Of a DNA stretch of 64,000 nt, positions 23,487-31,627 are shown piece after piece. Made by a program: the position numbers and the translations under genes. The notes beneath the pieces are model-generated. The model had not been told where the DNA came from. It saw only the letters and a list, made by a program, of their open reading frames with translations, and did not search any database. The DNA lies in contig JAZNKS010000096.1 in NCBI GenBank assembly GCA_045578725.1, forward strand, positions 29,964 through 93,963, given 5' to 3'. Each line of letters starts with the position of its first letter. Position 1 is the stretch's first letter. This stretch comes from Flemingiibacterium sp045578725. GTDB lineage: Bacteria; Bacillota; Clostridia; Oscillospirales; CAG-272.

Positions 23487-24524
23487 ATGAAAAACTTAGT
23501 TGTTATCGGCTACGGCGGAATGGGCGGCTGGCACGTTGAGCGCGCGCTCAAGAGTGATGTTGTCCGCCTGAAGGGCATTTATGACATCAAGGAGGAGCGC
23601 AGCGAGCTCGCACGCTCCCGCGGCATCTATGCCTACGATTCCTTTGAGGCGGTTCTCGCCGATCCGGAAGTTGATATGGTCACCGTTGCCATCCCCAACG
23701 ATCAGCATGAGCCGGTCGTTATCAAGGCTCTGGAAGCCGGCAAGAACGTCATCTGCGAAAAGCCGGTTACCCTCTGCTCCGAATCCCTGCAGAGAATGAT
23801 CGATGCCGCCAACAAGGCCGGTAAGATCTTCTCCGTTCATCAGAACCGCCGCTGGGATGTGGATACCCTTGCCATGAAGAAGCTCTACGAAACCGGTGAG
23901 CTGGGCGAGGTCTTCAACATTGAATCCCGCGTGCACGGTTCCCGCGGCATTCCCTCCGACTGGCGCGGCATGAAGGAGTACGGCGGCGGCATGATCTATG
24001 ACTGGGGCATCCACCTCATCGACCAGATCCTGCAGATCGTTCCCTCGAAGATCGACACCGTCTTCTGCCGCCTCGATCACCTCACCAACACCGAGGTTGA
24101 TGACGGCTTCAAGCTGGAGCTGATGTTCGAAAACGGCTGCCGCGCTTACATTGAGCTTGGTACCTATAACTTCATCGCCCTGCCCCGTTTCTATATGCAG
24201 GGCCGCAAGGGCACCGCGCTGATCACCGACTGGCGCGAGAACTGCAAGGTTGTCAGGTGCAAGGCATGGCATGAATCCGATGTCATCCCGGTTGAAACCG
24301 CCGCCGGTCTTACCAAGACCATGGCACCCCGCGATGAAATCACCACAGATACCTACGAGATCGACCGTCCGGTATCGGATGTTCACGATTATTACCGCAA
24401 CTTCGTCAAGGCCATCGACGGCATCGAAACCCAGCTCGTTACCCACGAGCAGATGATGCTGGACATGAAGGTCATGGAGGCTGCGTTCAAGTCGGCCGAG
24501 CTTGGTCAGGTCATCAAATTCTGA
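23487..24524 (+). CDS. Gfo/Idh/MocA family oxidoreductase, second copy
   Basis: A 345-residue dehydrogenase-like protein with the Rossmann start VVIGYGGMGGWHVERA (4-19), CEKPVTL (catalytic Lys) and the C-terminal GGGMIYDWGIHLIDQIL motif. It is only distantly related to the one at 21204, so the two probably act on different positions or substrates, or form an oxidation/reduction pair in which one removes and the other restores a hydroxyl. The upstream RBS is weak (CAGAGG). It is within the sugar operon. Confidence 0.9.
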   Translation: MKNLVVIGYGGMGGWHVERALKSDVVRLKGIYDIKEERSELARSRGIYAYDSFEAVLADPEVDMVTVAIPNDQHEPVVIKALEAGKNVICEKPVTLCSESLQRMIDAANKAGKIFSVHQNRRWDVDTLAMKKLYETGELGEVFNIESRVHGSRGIPSDWRGMKEYGGGMIYDWGIHLIDQILQIVPSKIDTVFCRLDHLTNTEVDDGFKLELMFENGCRAYIELGTYNFIALPRFYMQGRKGTALITDWRENCKVVRCKAWHESDVIPVETAAGLTKTMAPRDEITTDTYEIDRPVSDVHDYYRNFVKAIDGIETQLVTHEQMMLDMKVMEAAFKSAELGQVIKF

Positions 24525-24601
24525 TCCAACCGTACATTTAACGGCGGGCGGCTGCATCATCGCGGCGGCCCGCCAATTTTTCACAGAAAGTGAGTATCTT
24601 T

Positions 24602-25486
24602 ATGAAAGCAACCGAATGGAAGGTCGGTATGTCCTCCTGCTGCCGGGGACCGCTCGACCGCACATTATTTGAAGATTACGCGAAGGCCCGCATTGACTGC
24701 ATGGAGGTTTCCTTCGGCGGTAAGCATCAGGCGGATGGAGCCGACTGGAAGCAGATCGAAAAGGATGCCCGCGACACCGGCATCCGCCTCTGGTCCCTGC
24801 ACATTCCCTTCTATCCCTTTGAAATCATCAACATCGCATCCCTTGATAAGGATATCCGCCGCCAGAGTGTTGAGCTGATCGGCGAATGGATCAAAAAAGG
24901 CGGAGATATCGGCATTCCGGTTGCGGTTATTCATCCCAGCGGTGAGCCGAACGAGGATCACGAACGTCCCGACCGGCTGAAATATGCCGGCGAGTGCTTA
25001 TCCGAGCTTGCCGAAATCGCGGCCTGCTCCGGCGTAACCGTCGCCGTCGAGGATCTGCCCCGCACCTGCCTCGGCAATCATTCTGACGATATCCTTGCCA
25101 TGCTGGCCGCCGATGATCGCCTGCGTGTCTGCTTCGACACCAATCATCTGCTGATTCAGGACAACCTCGACTTTGTCAAGGCGGTCGGCGATAAGATCAT
25201 CACCCTCCATGTATCCGATTACGATAAGCGCAACGAGCGCCATTGGCTCCCCGGCGAAGGCCTTATCGATTGGCCCGCGCTGGTCACGGCGCTGGAGGAC
25301 TGCGGCTATACCGGCCCGTGGATGTATGAAATCAGCCTGAAGGCCCCGAAATCCATCACGCGCGAGCGGGAGCTGACCTTTGCGGATTTCCGTGAGAATT
25401 ATGAGCTCTGCACGAATAAGCAGCCGCTGAAGGTCATCGGCAAGCCCGTCGAGGCCGAATGCCTGGCCAACGCTTACATCAAATGA
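24602..25486 (+). CDS. Sugar phosphate isomerase/epimerase, paralogue 2
   Basis: A 294-residue xylose-isomerase-like TIM barrel. It opens with VGMSSCCRGPLDRTLFEDYAKARIDCMEVSF and has VEDLPRTCLGNHSDD (metal Glu), CFDTNHLLIQDN, LHVSDYDKRNERHWLPGEGLIDW and a final GPWMYEISL (metal Glu). The ATG at 24602 is chosen over a GTG 12 nt upstream, being better placed after AGAAAGTGAG. The next gene overlaps by ATGA and encodes a clear paralogue, so the pair arose by tandem duplication. Confidence 0.9.
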   Translation: MKATEWKVGMSSCCRGPLDRTLFEDYAKARIDCMEVSFGGKHQADGADWKQIEKDARDTGIRLWSLHIPFYPFEIINIASLDKDIRRQSVELIGEWIKKGGDIGIPVAVIHPSGEPNEDHERPDRLKYAGECLSELAEIAACSGVTVAVEDLPRTCLGNHSDDILAMLAADDRLRVCFDTNHLLIQDNLDFVKAVGDKIITLHVSDYDKRNERHWLPGEGLIDWPALVTALEDCGYTGPWMYEISLKAPKSITRERELTFADFRENYELCTNKQPLKVIGKPVEAECLANAYIK

Positions 25487-26379
25487 AGACTCTGCCCATC
25501 GGAATCTCCTCCTGCTGCATTCAGGATGTGACCCGCGCGCTTTTTGAAGAATACCGGGAAGCGGGGATCTCCCATATGGAGATCTCCGTGCCGCCCGCCA
25601 TACTTTCAGCGCTGGATTTTCCGGCCATCCGCCGGTTTGCCGATGAATACGGCGTAACGCTCTGGTCGGTGCATCTTCCCTTCTATCCCGCCTCCAAGGT
25701 CAATCTTTCCGATCCCGATCCCGCCGTGCGCGATCATGCCATCCGATCGCACGGGGAACATATCCGCCGCGCCGGGGATGCCGGAGTCGCCGTCGCTGTG
25801 GTCCATCCCAGCAGCGGCCCGATTGATCCGGATGCCGACCGCGCCGAGAGGCTGAAGTATGCAAAAGATTCGCTGTCCCGCCTTGCCGCTGCCGCCGATG
25901 CGGCCGGGATGAAGCTCGCCGTGGAGAATATGGTCCGTACCGGCCTTGGCAACCGCTCGGCGGAGATGCAGGCCCTGCTTTCGGACGATGAGCGGCTCGG
26001 CATGACCTTCGATATCAATCATCCGCTTTATGAGAATCCCATCGAATTCATAAAGCCGCTGCTTCCCCGCCTCACCACGATCCATGTTTCGGATTATGAC
26101 GGTTACAACGAGCGGCATTGGATGCCGGGCGAGGGAATCATCGATTGGAATGGCCTTTTCCGGACTCTGACGGAGGGCGGATACACAAGCCCGTGGATGT
26201 ATGAGCTTCGCTACGAATGTCCGAAAACCATCGCCCGCCGGACGCTTAAAGCCGCCGATTACCGCAAAAACGCCGAAACCATCTTCAGCGGCCGGATTCC
26301 GGAGCCGATCGGACAGCCAATCCCGGAGGTCTGCCGCGAGGAGGCCTTCCTCGATAAACCGGCCTGGCTTCAAAAATGA
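25483..26379 (+). CDS. Sugar phosphate isomerase/epimerase, paralogue 3
   Basis: A 298-residue TIM barrel colinear with the preceding protein: IGISSCCIQDVTRALFEEY, VENMVRTGLGNRSAEM, FDINHPLYENP, HVSDYDGYNERHWMPGEGIIDW and SPWMYELRYE. The metal-binding Glu, Asp and His positions are kept in both, so both are likely active, perhaps as a heteromer or on two epimers. It is translationally coupled to the upstream gene through ATGA at 25483. Confidence 0.9.
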   Translation: MKTLPIGISSCCIQDVTRALFEEYREAGISHMEISVPPAILSALDFPAIRRFADEYGVTLWSVHLPFYPASKVNLSDPDPAVRDHAIRSHGEHIRRAGDAGVAVAVVHPSSGPIDPDADRAERLKYAKDSLSRLAAAADAAGMKLAVENMVRTGLGNRSAEMQALLSDDERLGMTFDINHPLYENPIEFIKPLLPRLTTIHVSDYDGYNERHWMPGEGIIDWNGLFRTLTEGGYTSPWMYELRYECPKTIARRTLKAADYRKNAETIFSGRIPEPIGQPIPEVCREEAFLDKPAWLQK

Positions 26380-26393
26380 AAGGAACACGCTTT

Positions 26394-26945
26394 ATGGTCG
26401 ATCTGCTTGATCTGCACAAATATTTCATCCTCCAGCATCTGAAGGAGGGCGACACCGCCGTCGATTACACGATGGGCAACGGTCACGATACCGCGTTTCT
26501 GTCGAATACCGTCGGCGCAAGCGGCAAGGTTTTCGCCTTCGATGTTCAGCTGGATGCGCTGAATTCCACCCGGAAGACCCTTGAAAAAGAGGGCTGTCCC
26601 GACAATTATACCCTGCTCTGCGCCTCCCATCACCGGGCCGAGGAATTCGTGACGGGCAAGGTCAAGGCCGGAATGTTCAATCTCGGCTATCTGCCCGGAA
26701 GCGACAAAAGCATCACCACCATGCATGAAACCACGCTTCCCGCCATCGATGCCGCCATCCGGCTGATGGATAAGGATGCGATCGTGCTGATCGCCGTTTA
26801 TCCGGGCCATGCGGAGGGCGAGCTGGAGGGCCGTCTGGTGCAGGAAAAGCTGTCCGGACTTGACCGCCGCCTGTATACGGTCGCCTGCTTCAAAATGGTG
26901 AATTCTCCCACCAGCCCCTTCTTCTACATCATCGAGGGCCGCTGA
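26394..26945 (+). CDS. mnmM: tRNA methyltransferase, YtqB/MnmM-like
   Basis: A 183-residue class I SAM methyltransferase. Motif I is DYTMGNGHDTAFLS, followed by VFAFDVQLDAL, and motif IV is NLGYLPGSDKSITT, the pattern of YtqB, which in Bacillus and Streptococcus methylates the wobble uridine (nm5s2U to mnm5s2U) of certain tRNAs. The ATG at 26394, 9 nt after AAAGGA, is preferred to one overlapping the previous stop at 26376. It is carried inside a sugar catabolism operon, with no obvious functional link. Confidence 0.85.
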   Translation: MVDLLDLHKYFILQHLKEGDTAVDYTMGNGHDTAFLSNTVGASGKVFAFDVQLDALNSTRKTLEKEGCPDNYTLLCASHHRAEEFVTGKVKAGMFNLGYLPGSDKSITTMHETTLPAIDAAIRLMDKDAIVLIAVYPGHAEGELEGRLVQEKLSGLDRRLYTVACFKMVNSPTSPFFYIIEGR

Positions 26946-27340
26946 TGACCTCGTTTCTCAATCTGATCGATATCCCGACCGGCCGCGAGATCCGGCTGGC
27001 GGAGCTTGGCTTCACGGCCGGCGATCCCTCCTTTGCGGACGGCGGCATCGTCTTTTCGCGCGGGGAGAATTGGCTCCGCTTTGATCTTGAATCCGGTCGG
27101 ATCATCCCCGCCACGGGGATCCCGGATGCCAGCCCGGAGGATAACGGCCCGCATCTCCGCTTTGCCAATCCGGCCGGCGGCGGCCTTTTCTACACCGAGC
27201 TTGTGTATGCGGGCCGGACGCTCGTGCACTTTATGGGAAGCGGGCATTCCATCGGCTCCAATCCCCTCTCCCCGGACGGTCGGCAGATCGTCTTTGTCGG
27301 ATACCCCTCCCCCGCCGGCTTCGGGCCGGACGAGGGATAA
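26945..27340 (+). CDS. Beta-propeller-like fragment protein, 131 aa
   Basis: A 131-residue protein coupled to the upstream gene by TGATG. It is beta-rich, with repeats like DPSFADGGIVFSRGENWLRFDLESG and LSPDGRQIVFVGYPS that resemble TolB/oligogalacturonate-lyase propeller blades. Only two or three blades are present, too few for a closed propeller, so it is either a remnant of a longer protein or a small beta protein that pairs with another. It has no signal peptide. The function is not known. Confidence 0.6.
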   Translation: MTSFLNLIDIPTGREIRLAELGFTAGDPSFADGGIVFSRGENWLRFDLESGRIIPATGIPDASPEDNGPHLRFANPAGGGLFYTELVYAGRTLVHFMGSGHSIGSNPLSPDGRQIVFVGYPSPAGFGPDEG

Positions 27341-27362
27341 ATTCAAGTCAAGGAGAAGTGTT

Positions 27363-28358
27363 ATGGAAAACATTCAGGACATTGTAGATCATATCCGCGC
27401 ACGGGTGGAAGCCCACCGAATCGCCGACGGTCAGTACGCCCGCTATCTCTGGCAGAATAAAGCCGGCACCCGCGAGATGGGCACCAATCCCTACGGATGC
27501 GCCGATGCCGCCAACATTCTCTACACAATCGGCGATTTTCCCGCCGATCCGATCAGGCGCGCCGCATGGGTTGAAACGATGCAGGCCATGCAGGATCCCG
27601 AAACCGGTCTGTTCACGGAATCGACCCACCACACGATTCACACCACCGCACACGTTATCGCCGCGATGGAGCTTTTCGATGCCGTCCCCCTTCATCCGCT
27701 GACGGCCCTGCTGGATCTGAAAAAAGAGGCGCGCCTTGAGACATTTCTCGATCATCTGGACTGGTATGGGGCGCCGTGGAGCCAATCCCATCAGGGGGCC
27801 GGCCTGTATGCCGCGCTGTCGCTGACGGGAGATGCCGACCGCGATTGGACCGGGCGCTATTTTTCCTGGCTCTGGGATAACGCCGATCCGGTGACCGGCT
27901 TCTGGCGGGTCGGACAGACCGACCGCGAGGGAACAAGGCCGCTGTATGAGCATATGGCCGGCTCCTTCCATTATCTCTTCAATCATGAATATGCCCGCCG
28001 TCCACTCCGCTATCCCGAGGCTGTGATCGACAGCTGTCTGCCGATGCGCCCCACGATGCCGTCATCCTTCGGACGGGAGGCCAACTTCCTTGAAATCGAC
28101 TGGATCTTCTGCATGACCCGCGCGGCCCGGCAGACACCCCACCGGTTTGAGGAAATCCGCGATACCCTGCGCGCCTTCACGGCGGATTATCTGCATTTCT
28201 GGCGGGAAGCCGATTGGGAAACGAACGAATCGCTCAACGATCTGCATATGCTCTTCGGCGGTGTCTGCGCACTGGCCGAGCTGCAGCAGTTCCTGCGCGG
28301 CGAGCTTGTCACCGACAAGCCACTCCGCCTGGTACTGGACCGGCGCCCGTTCATCTGA
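27363..28358 (+). CDS. Predicted alpha/alpha-toroid protein, 331 aa
   Basis: A 331-residue soluble helical protein. Repeated helix pairs with conserved Trp, His and Gly turns (NPYGCADAANILYTIGDF; STHHTIHTTAHVIAAMELF; WSQSHQGAGLYAALSL; YEHMAGSFHYLFNHEYARRPL) suggest an alpha/alpha toroid, as in terpenoid-cyclase-like folds and family 88/105-type glycoside hydrolases. I do not recognise a specific family. AAGGAGAA precedes ATG 27363; the frame is open further upstream in overlap with the previous gene. Its place at the end of the sugar operon suggests a glycan-processing or sensing role, by inference. Confidence 0.7.
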   Translation: MENIQDIVDHIRARVEAHRIADGQYARYLWQNKAGTREMGTNPYGCADAANILYTIGDFPADPIRRAAWVETMQAMQDPETGLFTESTHHTIHTTAHVIAAMELFDAVPLHPLTALLDLKKEARLETFLDHLDWYGAPWSQSHQGAGLYAALSLTGDADRDWTGRYFSWLWDNADPVTGFWRVGQTDREGTRPLYEHMAGSFHYLFNHEYARRPLRYPEAVIDSCLPMRPTMPSSFGREANFLEIDWIFCMTRAARQTPHRFEEIRDTLRAFTADYLHFWREADWETNESLNDLHMLFGGVCALAELQQFLRGELVTDKPLRLVLDRRPFI

Positions 28359-28401
28359 TTTCAGACTCCGGTGAGCGCACCGGCCAAGGTCCCGGCAAAG
28401 C

Positions 28402-28443
28402 AAAAAAAGAGTGCTGCAGCAAGCATCCGGCTTGCTGCAGCAC
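28402..28443 (-). terminator. Intrinsic terminator for binding-protein gene
   Basis: A 13-bp perfect stem (GTGCTGCAGCAAG 28411-28423; complement 28431-28443), followed on the minus strand by a T run. It lies between convergent genes and may also stop the sugar operon transcript. Confidence 0.88.
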
Positions 28444-28453
28444 CTTATTTATT

Positions 28454-29878
28454 TCAGCTGTTGGCATCGAGAATTTCCTGATAGGTCGCTTCATATGCAG
28501 CCTGGCAGGCGGTTTTGAGGGATGCAAAGGTCGATGCGGAGGTATCGGAGGTGCCGTGCAGAACCTTAGTAAGATTGCGCACCTTTCCGAAGTTGAAGAC
28601 ATAGGCCAGATCGAAGACACGGTTCTCGGACAGCAAATCGAGGATCGCCTCCGATTCATCGTCACGGGAGTACTTTCTCGTCAGCTGGACATCGTAGTAG
28701 GCGGGGATGACATAATACTCCGATGCGGAGGCCATCGCTTCCAGAATAATGGAGGTACGCTCGGGATCCGGAGCCGTACGCGGGACAAGGAGCATGGTTC
28801 CCGACCATTCCTGCATATTGGAAATGTAGTTCTCCTGATGCTCATCGAGCTTGGGATTCGGCAGATAACCGAACTCCTGCTCCATGTCACGGAAGAGGCT
28901 GAGAGAATAGAGACAGCCCTCATAGAACAGCGCCCGACCGTCATTGAACATCTTCGGCGCGTAATCGTAATTACTCAGACCTTCCACGCTGTCCGGAATG
29001 TCCCGGTCGATGACCAGCACCTCACCGGATGAAAAGAGATCGAAAACCTTGGAGAGCGCTTTTACATTGCGGCTGTCGTCAACGGTCAGAGTCAGCGAGC
29101 CGTCCTCCTCCAGCGTGGACAGACACGCACCGGCCGACCAGAACATAGCACCGCCTGCACCGCGCGAAGCCACGAGTCCCCACTGATCCAGATAATCCAG
29201 CTTGCTGTCGCCGTTCAGGTCCTGCTTTACATCGGCGCAGAGCTTCTTCAGCATATCCAGTGTCCACTTGCCGTCATAGACCATCTGATACAGATCGCCG
29301 ACCTTATTTTCTTCTGCCAGCTCCTTGTTGAAAAAGAGCAGCCATGTGGAGTTGTCATCCACCAGATTGATAGAACCGGACAGGCCGTAATTCGCACCGC
29401 CGATTGCCGCCTTTTCCATCAGATCCCCATCCCACCATTCGCGGGTGAGATCGACATACGGCAGCTCCGTTACATCAAGACCGATTTTGTAACCGGATTT
29501 CAGCACGGCATCGGCCTGCGTCACCAGCAGATCATAGCTGTCATCGTCGGCCATAACCGAAGCCGTGAAGGTCTTCTGATAAGTATCCTTCGCATCCCGG
29601 ATCTCGGTGATCTGTACACCGAGCGCATCCTCCACCGCCGCATTGCGGTAGAAAATGGCATCGTTCAGATGATCGCCGTTCTGCCCTTCCACGTCGATTT
29701 CAAACACCGTGCGCATATGGTTGCTTTCATCCGATGTGAGGATGCGGAATTCAAATCCGCCGTAATCCTTTTCGGGAAGTGCACGGCTGATAATCTCCGG
29801 CTGTGTTTCGGGCGGCGTATCCGTGTCCCCCGACTGTGCGGTTGTGTCGATCGGATCGGCCGCCCCGCCGCACCGCAT
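28454..29878 (-). CDS. Solute-binding protein lacking its signal peptide
   Basis: A 474-residue substrate-binding protein closely similar along its length to the one at 31628 (QPEIISRALPEKDYGGFEFRIL; SINLVDDNSTWLLFFNKELAEENKV; YDGKWTLDMLKKLCADVKQDLNGDSK). It begins MRCGGAAD, where the Cys aligns with the lipidated Cys of the paralogue, and no signal peptide can be found in any of the three frames upstream, nor a good ribosome binding site. It therefore looks like a 5'-truncated copy whose promoter and secretion signal were lost, perhaps by the event that placed the divergent gene at 30078 beside it. It may be a pseudogene. Confidence 0.8.
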   Translation of the reverse strand: MRCGGAADPIDTTAQSGDTDTPPETQPEIISRALPEKDYGGFEFRILTSDESNHMRTVFEIDVEGQNGDHLNDAIFYRNAAVEDALGVQITEIRDAKDTYQKTFTASVMADDDSYDLLVTQADAVLKSGYKIGLDVTELPYVDLTREWWDGDLMEKAAIGGANYGLSGSINLVDDNSTWLLFFNKELAEENKVGDLYQMVYDGKWTLDMLKKLCADVKQDLNGDSKLDYLDQWGLVASRGAGGAMFWSAGACLSTLEEDGSLTLTVDDSRNVKALSKVFDLFSSGEVLVIDRDIPDSVEGLSNYDYAPKMFNDGRALFYEGCLYSLSLFRDMEQEFGYLPNPKLDEHQENYISNMQEWSGTMLLVPRTAPDPERTSIILEAMASASEYYVIPAYYDVQLTRKYSRDDESEAILDLLSENRVFDLAYVFNFGKVRNLTKVLHGTSDTSASTFASLKTACQAAYEATYQEILDANS

Positions 29879-30015
29879 CGATTGCTTATTTCCGTCGGGT
29901 CTTCCGCAGTGTAACCGGCCGCTCGCCCCGCGATTACCACCGGAGCGAGTTTTCCTGAAGCCCCCGGATTAGCAGAATCCCACCGTATTCTGCACCAAAT
30001 ACAGAATTTTTTCCT

Positions 30016-30044
30016 TTGACAAGCTTTCGGGCGTATGGTAGAAT
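30016..30044 (+). promoter_or_regulatory. Promoter for solute-binding lipoprotein
   Basis: TTGACA (30016-30021), 17-bp spacer, TAGAAT (30039-30044). Confidence 0.8.
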
Positions 30045-30077
30045 GGTATTGAATAAACTACCGGAAAGGATACGCTT

Positions 30078-31562
30078 ATGAAATTCCAACGCTTTACTGC
30101 CGGCTCGATGAGCCTTCTGATGGCGCTGACGCTTATCACCGGATGCGGCCAGACGGCTTCGGGCAATACCGATACCTCCGCCGATCCATCGACTGACACC
30201 ACCCTTCCCGCCGATACCGAGCCCGCCGAAACCGGCCGCGCCGCCTACAAGGACGGGGTCCCGGATCTGGATTTCGGCAACGCCGACTTCCGTATCTCCG
30301 TCACCGACCGCTATTCCTATGAAATCGATGTGGAATCGGCTACCGGCGATGTCTGCGACGATGCCATCTACAACCGGAATCTTGCCATTGAGGACCGCTT
30401 CAATGTCAATATCGTTCCCGTCATCACCGAGATGGATGCCGCCAATGACAAATCCCTCCAGCCGACCGCCATCCGCACAGCCGTCATGTCCGGCGAGAGC
30501 GAGTACGATCTGACCGCCGTTATGGTCTACAAGGCCGGCGGCCTGATCCTCGAGGAATGCTTCCTCAACTGGCGCGATCTGCCCTACATCAATTACGATC
30601 AGCCGTGGTGGCCCGAGGAGGTCAACAACACCTTCACCATCGACGGCAAGCAGTATGCGGCGGTCAGCGACCTCTGCATCACCACGCTTCAGCTCTCCTA
30701 TGCCTTCCTGTTCAACAAGCAGATCGCCGAGGAAGCCAAGCTGGAGGATCTCTATCAGGTTGTCCGCGACGGCAAATGGACGATGGAGTATCTGACGAAG
30801 GCCACCGCCGATGTCTACAAGGATCTGAACGGCAACACCACCGCCGATGAAGCGGACCGCTACGGATTCGTCGGCGATACCGTTACCGGTATCGATGTCT
30901 GGCTCCCCGCCTTCGGCATCCAGACCGTTGCCAAGAGCGGCGATGACCTCACCCTCGCGCTGAACAGCGACAAGACCGTCGATACGCTTGCCAAGGTGCT
31001 GAACCTCTACTACGGCTCCACCAATTCCTTCACCGTCTACTACAACGAGAAGCTGGATATGTTCAAGCAGAACCAGGCACTCTTCATCCCTGTCCGCATC
31101 ATCGCCCTCTTCAATGAGCTCCGCGATATGGACGTTGACTTCGGCGTACTTCCCTACCCCAAGTACGATGAGGCACAGGAGAAGTATCTGGGAAGCTCGC
31201 TGGACAACTACTCGGTTCTCTCCATCCCGACCACCGCTCCCGATCCCGAAATGAGCGCGGCGATTGTCGAGGCGCTGAGCTGTGAAAGCTACAAATCCGT
31301 CGTTCCCGCCTACTATGAGATCGCGCTGGAAAGCAAGTACACCCGCGATGACAGCTCCATCGAGATGCTGGATCTGATCATGGCCGGCCGCAACTACGAT
31401 ATTTCGATCCTGCACAACGATATCATGGCGGATCTCCCCTATCTCTTCCGCTCGCTGGTTGCCAACAAGATCGACAACTTCGCCTCTGCCTATGCTACCA
31501 ATCAGGCCGCCTATCAGGCCGGTATTGAGTCGCTCATCGAAGGCTACGAGGCAATGGAATAA
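30078..31562 (+). CDS. Extracellular solute-binding lipoprotein
   Basis: A 494-residue lipoprotein with lipid Cys23 (lipobox ITGC) and a Thr/Asp/Pro linker to about residue 55. It belongs to the same broad group as the other binding proteins here (LPYINYDQPWWPEEVN; DGKWTMEYLTKATADVYKDLNGN; DFGVLPYPKYDEAQEKYLGS) but is more distant from its two neighbours than they are from each other. AAAGGA lies before ATG 30078. It has its own promoter and terminator, so it is a single-gene unit. There is no permease gene in the area. Confidence 0.9.
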   Translation: MKFQRFTAGSMSLLMALTLITGCGQTASGNTDTSADPSTDTTLPADTEPAETGRAAYKDGVPDLDFGNADFRISVTDRYSYEIDVESATGDVCDDAIYNRNLAIEDRFNVNIVPVITEMDAANDKSLQPTAIRTAVMSGESEYDLTAVMVYKAGGLILEECFLNWRDLPYINYDQPWWPEEVNNTFTIDGKQYAAVSDLCITTLQLSYAFLFNKQIAEEAKLEDLYQVVRDGKWTMEYLTKATADVYKDLNGNTTADEADRYGFVGDTVTGIDVWLPAFGIQTVAKSGDDLTLALNSDKTVDTLAKVLNLYYGSTNSFTVYYNEKLDMFKQNQALFIPVRIIALFNELRDMDVDFGVLPYPKYDEAQEKYLGSSLDNYSVLSIPTTAPDPEMSAAIVEALSCESYKSVVPAYYEIALESKYTRDDSSIEMLDLIMAGRNYDISILHNDIMADLPYLFRSLVANKIDNFASAYATNQAAYQAGIESLIEGYEAME

Positions 31563-31576
31563 TCCGGACATTATAA

Positions 31577-31614
31577 AAGTGCCGCCGCAGGTTTTCGCCT
31601 GCAGCGGCATTTTT
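31577..31614. terminator. Terminator between convergent binding-protein genes
   Basis: A stem of GCCGC-GCAGG type (31580-31591 with 31598-31609, one bulge), loop TTTTCG, with T run on the plus side and A run opposite; works on both strands. Confidence 0.85.
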
Positions 31615-31627
31615 CTTTCTGCGGCGC

